Source: Sipunculus nudus | Lineage: Eukaryota; Annelida; Sipuncula; Golfingiida; Sipunculidae | Assembly: GCA_026874595.1 (NCBI GenBank) | Contig: CM049313.1 | Location: 21,407,508-21,471,507 of the forward strand | DNA: 64,000 bases | Reading direction: 5' to 3' | Shown here: positions 11,386 through 25,039 of the stretch, one piece after another | Position numbering within the stretch: position 1 is the stretch's first letter | Layout: every line of letters begins with the position of its first letter | Translations under genes and position numbers: made by a program | Notes under the pieces: model-generated | Seen by the model: the letters and a program-made list of their open reading frames with translations, nothing else | Told to the model about the DNA's origin: nothing | Databases searched by the model: none

Positions 11386-12187
11386 ATATGTTAATAAAAA
11401 GTTTCGTTGACATAGAAATTTTTAAATGGTTACAAAGGTAATTTCATAATGTTTAGTGACAACGATGGTGAAGTTAAACAACGGCGTTTTGGATAGAATG
11501 TATACATTTTTTTTGCATTGGTCATGCCAAGCTGTACACTGTCTTTTAAATTGCATTTAATGTGCAAGAATACAACCCTTTCTAATGCATGCCAAAACAA
11601 CACGTAAAGTAGCCATTAAACAGTTTCATCACAGGGTTTTTTTTTTAAATGACTAATACCATATTGCCTTGCTGTTTATCCGGATGCGGCAGATGAATCT
11701 TTAGGCAGATGCTTAAATGTTACATGAGAGCTGATGCTCCAATATCTCTTGTACTTAGGAATAACCTTTGAAATAATTGTAAACTACTTCATTAGCAGAT
11801 GGGGCATTCAAACAATAGTCTTTTAGGTTAATAGCATAGGCTTCATATGATGTTTCCTTTATTGTCAGTGCAAGACGTCTCTCTCAACAGCAGGTGCAGA
11901 CGGCTCATTTGGACGATATGTAAAACCACAGTTAAATCGTTTATCCTCTAAATCCTACTTCTTCAAATTGAGCTTCCTCTCTAACATTGGGTGACATAGA
12001 CCAAACAGTTTAAACACCGGGCATGATTCCTCATATGATAACTCAAATAATGGAGTACCAGTGGGAGTTCAACTCCTACCTAGCCGTCAATACACGACTC
12101 AGTACGCTAGTAAGAATGTAATTGTGTCGTGGCACAATGCTTACGCGGGAACGCACTGCGACGGCCATCCATCCTATTGCTTAAACA

Positions 12188-12610
12188 CCGTGGTAAACAG
12201 TCGGTAATCTTAGCACTAGGCTACGAGTGGTGAATTAACATTAAAGAATACATGTGAACTCACACACCAAAGTGTAAATCCATGTCCCTGGTAACAACCT
12301 AGCGGATCATCTTCCAGTAACCCGCTTGAATATGGGGTCAGAAATTCCATCGACAAGCATATGGCGATATACCAATATGCTGAGTTGAAACGGAATTTGA
12401 AATTACACAAATGTATCTAACGATTGGTCTGGTTTATTTTAAGTGACAGCGTACCTGTAGGCATTGAGGCGTTTTCAGAAAGGACTAAAATATTTGCATT
12501 TTCATCTGGCATTATCGTGCGTCTATCTTTGAACTCAGGAACTCGGACGTTAGCAGGTGACTGTCTATTGTCAAAGGGCCGCAGTGGCGTTACGTTCGAC
12601 TCCACCTTTA
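12188..12610 (+). repeat. Dispersed repeat, partner of 44554-45000
   Basis: The strongest block is TAACGATTGGTCTGG (12418 / 44820), followed by GACAG.GTACCTG.AGGC and AAAAT.TTTGCAT.TTCAT. Weaker matches extend upstream (GTGGTAAAC; ACCAAT.TGCTG.GTT.AAACGG). Homology over about 420 bp at two loci 32 kb apart indicates an unclassified interspersed element. Its ORFs on both strands look like chance. Confidence 0.55.
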
Positions 12611-13332
12611 CAAATCCTGAAAAATCTGTCCTCACTAACCTTTCTGATCACAGTCAAGACTTCATTAAATGACATCAGTTTGGTTAGAAATTTTTTTTAT
12701 TTAATTAAAGCTGAAAGCCGAAAGGTAAATATGTACAGGTTATAAGTGGAATGTATTGAGAAAAATATATCTTTTTCTGGGTCTGCGTTATCGATTTAAG
12801 TGAGATTTTCTCGAAAGTGATGTATAAGGATTGGAATGGATATATAAACATCCAGGGTGTGTACGCCCTCACAGAGGAATGCGCCCCTTTTAATGTTTTC
12901 TGGCTTCACCAGTATCAGTCATCTAATCATTCTATCAAACGGAATATCAATATGTCGTAATACTATAATGATTCTGATGTTACGTCTAAGCGTTTCCTCC
13001 TGATTTCATCATGTTTATGTTGCACATATAAATCTTTTTACCAATTAGTAATGTGACATTAGTGATGTAGTGTAATCCTAATTGTCACGGAATTAATTCT
13101 TTTCAACTTCATGAATTTGCTTTATAAACTTTAATTTTATCTGAACATTTCTAACAATCAAATCTAATAGGAGTTAATCATTGTATAATGAAATTTAATT
13201 TGTACTATTTTTAACAGAATACTTAATAAAACGGTATGCCCGTTCTTAAGAACTTTTGTGCCGGTCGGTGGTTTGCAAATATTAGCTTTATGCAGAAGCT
13301 CGTTCCGGCTACCCCCGAACGGGGTGGCTGTA

Positions 13333-13336
<4 letters not shown>

Positions 13337-13409
<73 letters not shown>
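13337..13409. repeat. (TA)n microsatellite
   Basis: A 73-base uninterrupted TA run followed by a GTGTGTGTATG tail. Both strands give long Tyr-Ile open frames that are not genes. The 600 bases before it (12611-13336) hold nothing I can assign. Confidence 0.95.
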
Positions 13410-13412
<3 letters not shown>

Positions 13413-15025
13413 CGTGTGTGTGTATGCACGCGTGTGGACCCTTTTCTCAGCATGCATTCCTGCAGCTACCCCAACCCCATCTCCGGCAACATCCCCTCTT
13501 GCTAAGTCTTATTCGTCACTGCATTCAGCACAGGGCTTGCAAAGTAAACAAAGCTGTACACGAAGTACTTCCAGTTATATTCGGATCGGGTTATGTTTGA
13601 TACAGAATCTAATACTTATAAAAGGAATTCGGTTCATTTCTGTTCGCAATGTTCTCTAAAACCGCGTTGTGTACAATAGTGTGCCTTACATCATTTTAAA
13701 GGTTATTATGCCCGCAGTGACAAAGGCGATATGAGAATTAATAATTTTTAATGTACATATAATTTTGAGTAATTTTTCCGTTTTTACTGACTTGCACAGA
13801 GGTAAGACCGAGCACAGCCGAACTGCTTTCGGCAATGACCGGAACGCATGCGTCGTGGTTTTTCAACCACAAACACTACTATTGTTCATATGAATAACGC
13901 TTGCTTTCAGTGAGTGATTTGAGCCTGTCGGGCCTTTCAGTTGAACGAGGTTCTCACCCACGTGCTTGGTCAGTAAAAGAGAAAAACACATGTTTCTCGC
14001 TTTATGAAATGGAGAGTTCAACCTAGGAGGAATAATGACAAAACCTAATTCAAGGTCCAATTTCACGAACAGGTGTGGGATGGGGTGGGGTGGGGTGGAG
14101 TGGTGTCTGGGGTTTCAGGCCTCAAAATTTGTCTGATACGATGAAAAAAAGTTGCGGCGGTTGAAAATGAACACGGACCCTCTGCATGGAGTCCCGTTGG
14201 GTCCGCTTCTGCTGCTTACGAGGTATGCATATTTCTGTTTCTTTCTTCAGGAACAGTTTCCTTGCAACATACATTTAATAAATGTGTTCTCACATCAACC
14301 TTATCTTTATACGTCCAACGATAAAATCCAGTCAAATATCATCGAAAACCTGAATGCCCCCGCGTCTTATTCCGGTTCGCAATGTAAACATCATCACTGA
14401 CCAGGTCTTAAAGGTAAAAATACCAGGGTATAAATTTCTTGCTACGATTACAGCCCCACAAAATAAATGTTAAAAATATTGGAGCGACTGCAGGATCACT
14501 CTACACTGTCGCCACCAGGTGTTTATACGGACAGACGGTATGATGTTTAGGATTTAGGTAATTTAAAAGTAAGTGGCAAAATTGAGATACAAGCAGCTGG
14601 ATATAGAAACGTTTTCTGCATGACATGTTCACAGAAGTGTTGTGCCTCAGAGAGGTGCGTGATTTATTCTGCAGTCGTGCCAAAATGTTTATACATATCT
14701 TATGGAGACAGTTTCCCACTGTAAACCTATATTTTCTGTTAACTTTTAGAATAAAAAAATGAGCCAACATTTCACATCTCGGTAAATAAATCTCCTCAAC
14801 CCCAGTAATAAGCCCTGTATACCGGGTCTATCAGCTAGTATTTTATAAAGTAACGTGTAAGGATTCACACGTGCACTGACACATCGCGATATAAAGTCAT
14901 ATATGACGAGATAAAACCATCCAGCAGAAAGTGCAGCATCAAACACCGGCCCTGCGCGAATAAGGCCGACCACCATTAGCTAGTCAAGTAATTAGCGCCT
15001 ATTTGTCTAAGTGCCGCACGATAAC
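13410..15025. other. Gene-less stretch
   Basis: No exon is supported. A GGTGGGGTGGGG-type tandem lies near 14078-14105. Near 14180-14215 a GGACCC...TGGGTCCGCTTCTGCT segment weakly resembles the hAT-like MITE end at 11064-11080. Everything else appears unique. Confidence 0.35.
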
Positions 15026-18000
15026 CTAATTGAAGGGACTGTTTAATCATTCTTTATTTCTTGAGGGTGGCAGCAAAGGCATGAAGAACTTGAAAAGTGA
15101 TTTAACTCCAGAGACAGCTATGAGCAGTAATGATATTATCCAATGCGACGGACTTCTTACTTTTCTAAGTGAAAACTCCGTTGTTCAAAGCTTAATATTC
15201 CTTCCCAGATGCCATGGCCAGTGACTGGCTTTCGGTGCGGGTTTGGTTTTTATTTCATTTTATCCTTTTAAACATTTGCGGTGCCCCATGGCTTGGCAAA
15301 TGCGATTTAAGCAGGCAGGTGGTTTCATTTCTTCGCCCAAAATAAGTCGCTACCCTATAATAAAATATTTAAATGTAACAATGTTACAACAAAACACCTT
15401 CATCATCAAGCGGACATGGGGCTACTCTAAGAAACGCAAAATACCTGCTTTGGAACAGGGTAAACCCGAAAGCCTCGAGATAATGGAATGGAGAGATTTA
15501 CTACTGGATGACATTTACAAAACCCTTGCTTATATTTCATATCTATGTGTGTTAAAAGGAAAATAGTCACTGCCCGAGTGTGCATATAAGCCCAACATAA
15601 GTGCTTATACTGGATCCATTGTTTCTAACAAAAGATTACGCAAAAACTTCCTACTATATAAAGTTGGAGGGAGTTGGCACCTTAACGTAAAACAGTTCAG
15701 TACTGATTATGTCATTTCTCCGAGGTGTATTTGTACATATCTGCTTGTGACCGTGTACAACGTTTCTGTCTCAGCATCAGTGCACCTAAGAATATATAAA
15801 CGATTTCTTACTGGACGCACAATACCAGTCTAGCATTTATTATATTACTGCTTAGCGTATTGTGCAGCATTGAGGAATCGTCCTAAAACCCGTGAGAAGA
15901 TTGTATGATCCCAACGGATTCGTAATAGCACCAGGCTGTTAAGTTCAGCCTGGCCGTGACCACTTAGGACTTGAGCTTTGTCGTGTATGTGATAAGTGAA
16001 TGGACGCCCTCCTTTGGACGGTCTGATCAAATCGTTCACTTTGCAGATCGGCTATTGACGTCAGCCAAACAACGGTGCATGCCCTTTACAGCAAATGGCC
16101 TCATAGATTATACATAAAGACTCAACATGAATACATATAATTTATTACTTCCATATTCTTTGATCGTGTACAGGACGATAAATGTGAAATGCTATTGAAG
16201 TTTCGCGTGGGGAGGAAATTGATTGTCCAAAATGAGGAAATATTGGTGTTTCGTATAGAAAGGCTGTCATTATATATATTATTTAATCATTTCTTTTCTT
16301 TATTGAGCCATTAGTCGATCAAATGATGCCATTGTAATTTTTTAAGTATCTGCACTCTGACTCCGGTTTCTTGGTTTTATATTTAATTGGCATAGATGTT
16401 TTATTATTAAGAACTTTCTCTTGTCATAGAAGTCAGTGTTTTATATATACATTTATCTTCTTACTTATCACATATCATTAGTTCTAATTTAGTCATCTGA
16501 TCTGTTTTTTTTTACCCTTGAAACGCCATTACTATCTATCTCTATAATCAATTTTTCACAATCTACAATTTTATACCCAGACATTACCTGAGCTTGGAAA
16601 AAAATGTAGCCAACCTGAACTTATATCTAATTCACATGCACGGGCTATTAACTGTACAAGGATTGATGTCTTCATGTTTTACCAATACAAACCAGGCAAT
16701 TCATCAAATATAAAATGCAAAAATTGAGTTAGCAGTAATACAATGTGACAGCCAAAACGATACCCGAACAATCTGGAGTATTCAGATGCTCTATAGACCA
16801 CAGAGTTGGGCTGTGTGCTGTACAATTCATGTGACGTTATATCGCTAGATTCAGATATAAATAATTTAAATACTGGCCAAGGAAATATTTGCATGATCCT
16901 TGTATGCTGCATGGTCCAACATGATTCAAGGTTCCGCTTATAAATCGGCTGACTGTCTCCATAGCACGGGTCAAATGCCCGCATTTCGATAACATATTAT
17001 CATTCGTGCATTAAGTGAAAACACCAGGTCAAAATCAATCCATTTTATATTTTCCTGTATATATGCATATGATGCCAGTCAATCAATTTTTTAGCGATCC
17101 TACTCCCATATTTAAGTACAATTTTAATTAAATCTATCTGCATTTTGAGAGTAAACGTGGTTCGCCTTGAGCACAATGATGTCAATTATAAATGGACATG
17201 CAATGTTTATAAAACAATCTGAAATGTCTTTCATGATTTTACTCCCGAAGTGTCCATCATAAATTCATGGTTACCCCTAGCCAAAGCCATAATTCTAGTA
17301 TTAACTGGCTATGTCGTCTGGCATGTTATGTTTACCTTACCTATATGTAACTTTTCAAAAATGAAAAGATAAAAGAACTTCAGAGGGTATTACTATATGT
17401 GTATTGTGAATCAGCTGGAGATTTTGAAGATCAAGGGGCAGGCCATACCTCAGGGCAGCCATTCCTGATATATCCATTATTTTGTACAGAACGCACCAAA
17501 ATCTTATTACTTAATTCACATATGAATTTATAATAAGTACCCATAATCTTATATATCCAGAGGACTGCAGTCTGGTAGTGACTACAATTATAAATGCTGC
17601 ACTTTACAGCTGTGTCATTAGAAAGTCACAATATCTCTTTAAGCCCGAGAATTCCATCTGATATTTTTCATAATGCGAAACTGTATGAACAAATTATGTT
17701 CACAAAAGGGTGATTGTTTAATAGGAACAATGTAGCAACAGTAGTTACAAAATGTACCTAGCCAACGAACGGACAGTAGATCGCTGTAGGTCGACAATTT
17801 TCTTTAAAATTACTCCTGTACTTGAATATAGATCAGGGCTTATTTATATTTGGATTCATGGCCTTTTATAGGGACCATAGCTTCATATTTTGCTGTTTAA
17901 GTAAGATCCGCACCAGAGATCGACGCTGGACCTTTGTTTAAAGATTCTAGCCTTAGGAAGGACTGTGAAGTTCCAAAACACAATCCATAAAATAAGCAGA

Positions 18001-20470
18001 CTGTATAGTAAGGGAGGCATTGACTGCTACATTACTGTTCACACTGTATGACAAGAACGTGTCAGCTTTCTCACAAACAAGTGTAATAAGATTCATTATC
18101 ACTGTCATGCGGTGACGAAAACATTTAGGTCGGTTATTTACTACAAAAGTAACTTTGTTTATCCACAGCGTAGTTTGTCCCACTTGGTGACGGGTTGGGT
18201 TTGGCTATTTGGTGACGTTGCTTCCTAACATATAAAAACAAAAGAATAGATTTTACCTTTTCCATTTTGTGTTCGGCTAAAAGTTGGTATGCCGTGTTTT
18301 ATGGAAATGAAAGATATGCGGAAATAGGGATTTGTGTGTCTAGACAATAAAATGGTTGGTACACTGCACTGTACCTATTTCACAGCATTCAAATGAAGTT
18401 TTATGGCGCCGACTCCTTATGAATTTTGGAACGAATTATGTATTTAAGTTTTAAAATACTCATAGGCAGAAAAATTAGAAAACTTTTTGTTCGTTTAGAA
18501 AATATCCATAGACATATCAGATTTATAACCCTTTCCCTGTCCATTAACTGGTCCATCTCATAACTTGCATAAATTGCATTGAAATATACTCCTTTTTGCC
18601 TTTTCCATCTCACACAGTGGACATAACCCATATTGATTATAATAAACCATGTAATTTCAGCAAATAATGAACAACCAAGAAATACTTGTCTTTTCTATGG
18701 ATTGGAAAAGAAGGTTGAAAATAATGTCTTTGGCACATTTGCTTCAACCAAAACAGCAATCGTTTCAACTTAGTTATTTTAACGGTTTAAATTATTCCAG
18801 TATTTTACCCTTTATGTGACCACATTCAGCTGATTACACCTTTGGTGGGGATGTAATTAGTTTACCGGGATAAGCCCCTGCCCTAATCTGTTAATGCATA
18901 TAAGCAGCTGTTGAAGCCCTTGGTGCATCATTGTCTTATATTCACCAGATTCCGCCACCTGATTTAGAGACACAGGAGTAGACTGCCGTTCGGTATAATT
19001 TACCAGACGACTTTATCGAGAGAACATTTTGTATACAGACGAATGAGTACCTTCAAGTCCAAATTTAATGATAATTACCACTTTGTACAGCTGTACTGCT
19101 CCATAATCATTCTAATTACGATGTTATACTGATTCATACAGCTGAGGCGGAATAAATAACGGGGCTTCAAACGAGATTAATGTCCCAGGTCAGGGCCGGG
19201 CCAATAAATCTAGACTTAAGGCTACGCTTAGAGGTAATATCCGGACTACTATAGACACCTAGAAGCAGAATAGTGCTCTTCACAAAGAACTAGTTGCTCC
19301 CTTGGCGGATCTGCAATTTCAAACGCCAGCATGGTTCTTCACGTATTATATTTTAGGTCAGAAAACGATTATTTTATATTGTTGGAAAGGGGTAGTGCCT
19401 AGTGACTCTGTATTATTACACACGGGGTACAAATAACGCTTTGGAGTCGGAAACAACGCCTAATATAACTATATTTTTTCTCAAGGCAGCCGGTTTTTCT
19501 TTTGTCACATAGCGATTGCAATGCAGAAATAATCTAACCGTATAATAACCGTCATATCAAGACTCTAAGGAGGCATTTGACCTTGATAAAGTGTATTATA
19601 ACTAAGGTTTACACTTTTCTTCAGCCTCGCTGGTACCAGCTGTATTCCTTTATTGTGTCATCCGTTTGTTACAAACAAGCACTACACAAATGTATTTATT
19701 ACAATGAAATGCCCCCTTATTCGCTTTCTGACATAGACTGAATTCACTGACTTTCTCGTTTTTATACATATCTACATCTTCACTTACTAAAACACAAATT
19801 AAGAAATTCTAGAAAACATGTTCGACTTGCTGGTGTTGCTAAAATCTAGAAAACAAACCAAGCTGCTAGTGTCACTGGGAAATGAAGAAAAAGCCATAAC
19901 TGATGCAGGCATTCCAATGGTTATTCGATGCCAGTAGCAAGTGTGCATTAGTAATGGGGAAAAAACTGTAGCCTTTCCATAGCCCTTTTTGGTACATTTA
20001 TTGCAGTGCTTCCCGTGTATCAGTACACTAGCTGTTTTTTTTTTAATTCAGATCATTCGAAGTAAGGTCGGGTTGCGCCACGATGTGTGCATAACGACAG
20101 TCATCCGACACGCGTTACCAATTTTTAACTGAATTACCTGCGTCACACGCGTACGGTTTTGATGCATTAAATTTCGATTTTGATGTGCTTTTTGTACATT
20201 TCTGATAAATTATTGCGTCGAATCGTAGGTTTAAGGGGTGTCCATATTCCCCATCATCTTCTTCCTCACTGGATTTATTACAAGAACACCCAGATAAACC
20301 AGAACAGAATTATCGTGTGGTGATCAGAAGCGACAGGGACGGATCACAGTCTGTCTCATATTGGACCAAGTGTGATCAAATCATAAAGGCCGCACACACA
20401 GATTGGGTCCTGTCTGGTCCAGTCCACTGGTTGTGTGAAACTTAATGGAAAGTCATATGATAAATTGATA
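15026..20470. other. Long gene-poor stretch
   Basis: About 5.4 kb without a supported gene. Open frames at 15030-15224 and 15243-15566 (plus; the latter has an ATG at 15288 and encodes a basic 92-residue peptide) and at 16679-16984 (minus, with a hydrophobic block near its end) are within the chance range for this composition. An 8-bp inverted repeat (CCAGGCTG / CAGCCTGG) lies near 15930-15953. No repeat is shared with the rest of the window by eye. It could be intronic or intergenic. Confidence 0.35.
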
Positions 20471-20850
20471 TTTCAGGAGCGATCATGTGTAATCTAGCCT
20501 GGGTCAACCAGGGTCCATTCTGTTTGCAGGACGGACCATGTGCACTCCGGCCCGGCCACTAGAATCCAGTCTATTTGCAGGATGGACCATTTGCAGTCCG
20601 GCCCCGCAACTTGAATCCAGTGTTTGCAGAACGGCCAAATTGGTAGCCAGGCCCGGTCCACTTAAATCCAGTGTTTGCAGGACCGACCATGGGTAGTCCG
20701 GTCCGGTCCACTTGAGGCCAGCCTGTTTGCAGGACCGACAATGGGTAGCCAGGCCCGGTCTACTTGAATACAGTCTGTTTGCAGGAGCGACCATGGGTAG
20801 TCCGCCCCGGCCCTCTCGAATCCGGCCTGTTTGCATTACCGATCTCAGGA
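20471..20850 (+). repeat. 52-bp minisatellite, about seven units
   Basis: Units of 49-52 bp start TGTTTGCAGGA.CGACCATGG and end with CACTTGAATCCAG. Clear units begin at 20521 and recur at roughly 51-bp steps to 20828; a degenerate unit precedes them (20471-20520) and a broken one follows. The array is GC-rich in AT-rich flanks. Because the frame cycles through all units without stops, the minus strand shows a 110-codon open frame (20504-20836) with repeating Pro-Ala-Asn-Arg peptides. I regard that as a by-product, not a gene. Confidence 0.8.
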
Positions 20851-21189
20851 TCTAGACTTTTTCATTGGCAAATGAGAGCATCTTTAAATAATATGGCATG
20901 CCCGTAAATTTAGGATGTTAAATAGAGAGAAGGAAAGTACGTATGCGACTTATGAACAGTTGTGTCGTATTAAGTTTTATATTTAGATGATGGATGAAGA
21001 AAGTTGAATGTGTCACGAACCATCAGAAAAAAAATGCAGCTTTCTCCACCTCCAATTTAAAGCCAACTATACAAATACCTTTTCTGTAAAATATATATGA
21101 TTGTAGGCTTACTCTGTGTACATATTAATGAGCTCTAGGTATTTGTTGTTCAGAAAGATTCTAAAAAAAAACTCTCCTGTGACGGGTGC

Positions 21190-21480
21190 ATGAGCTTGTT
21201 TATCTATACAAGTTGTTAGTAAACACGGCACATGCGCCATTTTTAACAAACAGCAAAACTGTGCAACTTAGGGTGGTTGGTTGTATATTTGCGAAAGTTG
21301 GAGGTCATTAATTGCAAAACGCCATTTGAATGTGTTTGGATTATTTTTGCAGGACCCCTCAATTTCGATAAACTCGTGGATATAAACAAAACTAACAGCT
21401 TGTATGTGGTGTGATCATCGTTTTCTGGCCCATTTTTTATGAAAGGTTCAAGGGATAATCTTGAGACGTCTGATAACGGA
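21190..21480 (+). mobile_element. Fragment of the TTAA-flanked element family
   Basis: Matches the interior of the complete copy at 46790-47258 in the same orientation: TTGCAAAACGCCATTTG, the GATTATTTTTG.NNGG block, ATATAAACAAAAC and GTTTTCTGGCCCATTTTTTATG followed by GATAATCTTNAG. Both ends are missing or too diverged to see. Confidence 0.6.
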
Positions 21481-24278
21481 ATAAATACAGCATAAAAGAT
21501 ACACAACGTGTTTTGCTAGCAGGATATCAATATCTACCGATAGTCTGGTCCTGATAAATACGATCTGCAGCCTGCATTCTGGTTTACAACGAGACGAATG
21601 ATAATACGAAATTTACATCTCTGTAGATTCACATAACATCTGCTCTCTCTCTCAGTCAAATCGCTTGTCTTTTCAACAATACATAACATAATCGGATTAA
21701 ATTCCACTTTTTCCCTTTGGTATTTCAACCTTCTCTTTTGGAAGCTGCCTTAGAGATATTGGCTGCATTATAAACTCCGCCAACCAAATATTATATTTTC
21801 ACACACTTCCGTTTGTACTGCAGAAATTTCGTTTTTGTCTCAATAGCTTTAAGTTAGCTTTATGAGGGAGATGGACCGGCAATAGTGTGTTCAGTTTTGA
21901 AGTCCATACTGGCGTTGATTGCAGAATAATGAAACGAGACCATATTTTTTGTCTGAGAGAGAGACAGACAGAGAGACAAACAGCTAGAAAGAGAACAAGA
22001 CTTTGCTTGATTTGGATCTCATCTATAAATATTACGACAATACGAAATATTACGACATGCAAAATACCAAAAATTAGCGCCTCATATAACAAAAAAATGG
22101 TCTCTTTCTGACCTCAAGTTTTCTGCTGTTAATTATTTTGAAATACTTAATAGGGGCCTATTAAATTATCAATAGTTGTACTATGTGAAATTTGGTCTCA
22201 TCTGTTATTAGGTTTCTTAGTTGTTCAAAAACTCTGTCCAGGGTATCTGAGAGAGAGAGAGAGAGAGAAAGAGGGGAGAGGGATGTCTGACGTTCGCCTG
22301 ACTGGAATGAGCAAAACTGTATGATTGGTACTAATGTCCCAGCGGTGTCCGGAGTTTTCTTAAAGAAAAAAATCTCAGTGGTTTAATCATACGTCCCTTG
22401 CTTCAAGAATCATTTGTCGTAATAGTACATAGGCTGGAGGTGTTGGTACATACAAAAAGCAATTGTCATCATCTCAAAAAAAATTTAATAAAAACATTCC
22501 TATCTGAAGGCGTGGTCTATAAAATCGTTATAATTACTGGACATGCTTCCGGTTTGGAGAACTGTAATGGTGTCAATATTTTATAGGAATTTATTATAAT
22601 AATGATTAGAATTTAAAATAGTTGGAATTAAATTGAATTTTATTTTCTTAAATTTACATGAGCCTCAGCTGTCCGTGAAATGGTACATGATGATTTATTA
22701 TCCAGAAATTCGCTTGAATTGCATGCAGACCGTCCAATTGATCAAAGAGAAGTAAGACTAGCTGTTTTGTTAATTCAAAGATATATAGATCAATAATTTA
22801 TTTTCCTTCTTTAAAAAGAGAGAATTGTGATTGTATAAACCAAGCAAGATGGGAATAAACCGACGTCTTTAGAGAACAGCATACGAAACTGTCGTCATAT
22901 TAAATTGCGGAAACATTCCGATGAATAATTACTATTGTATTTTGTAACGTCCTAACTTCTACGCTCTCAGCAATGATCGTGACTATTTAAAATTGTGAAA
23001 CCGTACAAATTGTAGATGCATGGCAGCTACATAATTTATCTTGTTGCAATGTTTTTATAGAATGCGTTTTACAATACAGGTGGTCTATAAAAACGCAGTT
23101 GTAATTCATTACCACCTGCCCTAATCACAGTATTTATGTTACCGAAATAGGACACGCAGTAAGAGAGCATTAGGAAAGTGTTTACGTCGGCATAAGGGAT
23201 CGTTCTACATTCTATCAACTGTTCTTTCAGCAGAAACGCTAGTACTTTAAAATTTACTTGAGGATAAAAAAAATTGTGTCCATGTCATTAGGTTCTTTTC
23301 ACAGTTTTATCTGCGTCACGTCCTTCTAAAATGCTGTTTATTAAAGTCATATTTTATGCCACGAGAGGGCGGGCTGCATGGACACAATTTGTTGGTGGTG
23401 GTGGGGGAGGGGGGGGGGGTATCACTTTTTCAACTAGAGGGGACATACCATATTATAATCCCCCATTTGGAAATTAAAAATGCCATTTTTCCATAAACAT
23501 ATATGATTTATCCAGATAAATATGTAATAGTGTTGCAATGTTCTTCAAATATCATTAACTGCAGTTTTTCAGAAATGAATAAAATAATAGCCCCCCCCCC
23601 CCACACACACACCGAATTGGATTCTAATAACACCACTGATAATATTATTTTATTGATGAAATATAAGGGATGTTAAATATTGCAAACTTTGTTGCAATAA
23701 CCTGTGAGAGTGGGTCGGGGTTGGCGGGTGAGAAGTCCCCCAACCCCCACATTGCAATAAGAAATGCCGCCCTTGGCGGGCTGGGCGAAATCTTGGGCTA
23801 ATCAGATTGGATACGATTAGATGAGTTGTCTTTTCGATACATGTTGTCTGATGGACTAAACTGATCACTTGACAGAGATATATGGCTGCACTTAGGAGGT
23901 TGACGATGTCATAAACTAACTTTGGAGCTACCTTGGCTTGCCGTTTTGCAATAGCGAGTGTGCCGATCGAGGTAGACCTCAATTTTCGTTTTCTACGGTA
24001 AGCTCCCAAAGCATGTGGTAAACCATTTTGCATTTCAAAATAATGACTGATGGTGTGTAATGTAAAGGGTGGATTCACTTAGCTGCAGGATACATAGTAC
24101 TCACGGTACATTTGCACACAAATCCATTGAAACTCGATCATAAGACTGAATATTTCCTAAAAAAAAGGACAAAGAGACAAAGTGCTGTAAAACCTTGGCA
24201 AACAGGTATGTTATGCTTGTAAACTAATCTCGCTCCACTCTTATATAGCTATAGGGTTGGGTTTTGCATACAAATTTC
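21481..24278. other. Gene-poor stretch with simple repeats
   Basis: Contains GAGACAGACA at 21957-21980, (GA)n at 22251-22270, a G run at 23403-23419 and a C run at 23591-23602. A short open segment at about 22670-22756 followed by AA|GTAAGA could be an exon, and the minus strand is open for 142 codons at 23650-24078 with a basic RRKRKLRS segment. Neither is recognised or supported enough to call. Confidence 0.35.
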
Positions 24279-24404
24279 ATATCGCAATATATTGCGATAT
24301 TTGGGAGCGTATTGCGATAGGTATTGCGATATTTTTATCGTATTAAATTGATAGGAATTAAACATGTTTATATATATTTATATATATGTATATATATATA
24401 TATT
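24279..24404. repeat. TATTGCGATAT repeats with a perfect palindrome and a TA tract
   Basis: A perfect 22-bp palindrome at 24279-24300 is followed by further GTATTGCGATA copies to about 24345 and a TA/TTTA tract at about 24366-24404. Similar TATTGCGATA-rich sequences end some DNA transposons, but no partner end is seen. Confidence 0.55.
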
Positions 24405-25039
24405 AATTTTATTATAAATTGATAATTCTTTATCGTAAAAAATATAATGACAAAATGTTTATGCAGATCCATTTATTTCAAACATGAAATATGGTAACAT
24501 TACTTACTAGTATACTGTTGATAAATCAAAGTATGCATGTCCAAATAACTTAGCAATTAGAGAAATCTGGACTGTGGTTCAGCACAAATAGGGATAGATG
24601 GTGCGCACAATTACAGTCATGTATATACCTCATCGCATAACTGGGGTTCTTAAACAATTAAGTTGACAACAGTTAAGTTGACACTTGGTCTTCCTGCAGT
24701 TATGATATGCCCTAAAACACGGAACGCGGAACAGGGGCTAAAATAAAAAATTAACGAATCGCATTTGTTGAAATACGTTTATTACTATAAATTATGTCAT
24801 AAAACATTCACCCATATAAATGTTATGACACTTTTTATGTCTTGGTTTCGTTCCGTTCCGTAAATTAGGCCCCTGTACCGCGTTCCATGTTCCGGTCCGT
24901 TCCGTGTTTTGGGGCAGCCCCGGAAGACCCCCCAGGAGGTGTGAGTGAGGCCTTTTGTTTTGACTTTGCTGAACTGATTTCAAAAGGCCGAAGCGTAGTG
25001 AATCCATGGCGCGGATGGTTTTCAACACACCTAGCAGAA

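Larger units (their letters stand above)
10345..12181 (+). repeat. Second old tandem duplication, units about 900 and 795 bp
   Basis: Unit 1 (10345-11248) and unit 2 (11388-12181) begin with GTTAATTAAAAGTTCAGTTG / GTTAATAAAAAGTTTCGTTG and end with GACGGCCAT.CATCCTAT. Shared internal blocks include GGATAGAATGTATACATTT, GCATTGGTCATGCCAAG, GATGAATCTTTAGGCAGATG and GCAAGACGTCTCTCTCAACA. Unit 1 is longer because a MITE (10985-11078) inserted in it after duplication. The junction (11249-11387) holds a GATA-rich tract and a copy of the dispersed repeat seen at 7138-7250. No coding content is visible. Confidence 0.78.

Noticed and set aside
13223-13659. Tyr-Ile repeat proteins on both strands
   Set aside because: They are translations of the (TA)n microsatellite.
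20504-20836. 110-codon minus-strand frame with repeating peptides
   Set aside because: It is fully explained by the 52-bp minisatellite and has no start context or splice signals.
23650-24078. 142-codon minus-strand ORF with a basic segment
   Set aside because: Part is Pro/His-rich low complexity and the plus strand is also open with a donor-like site, so the coding strand is undecided.
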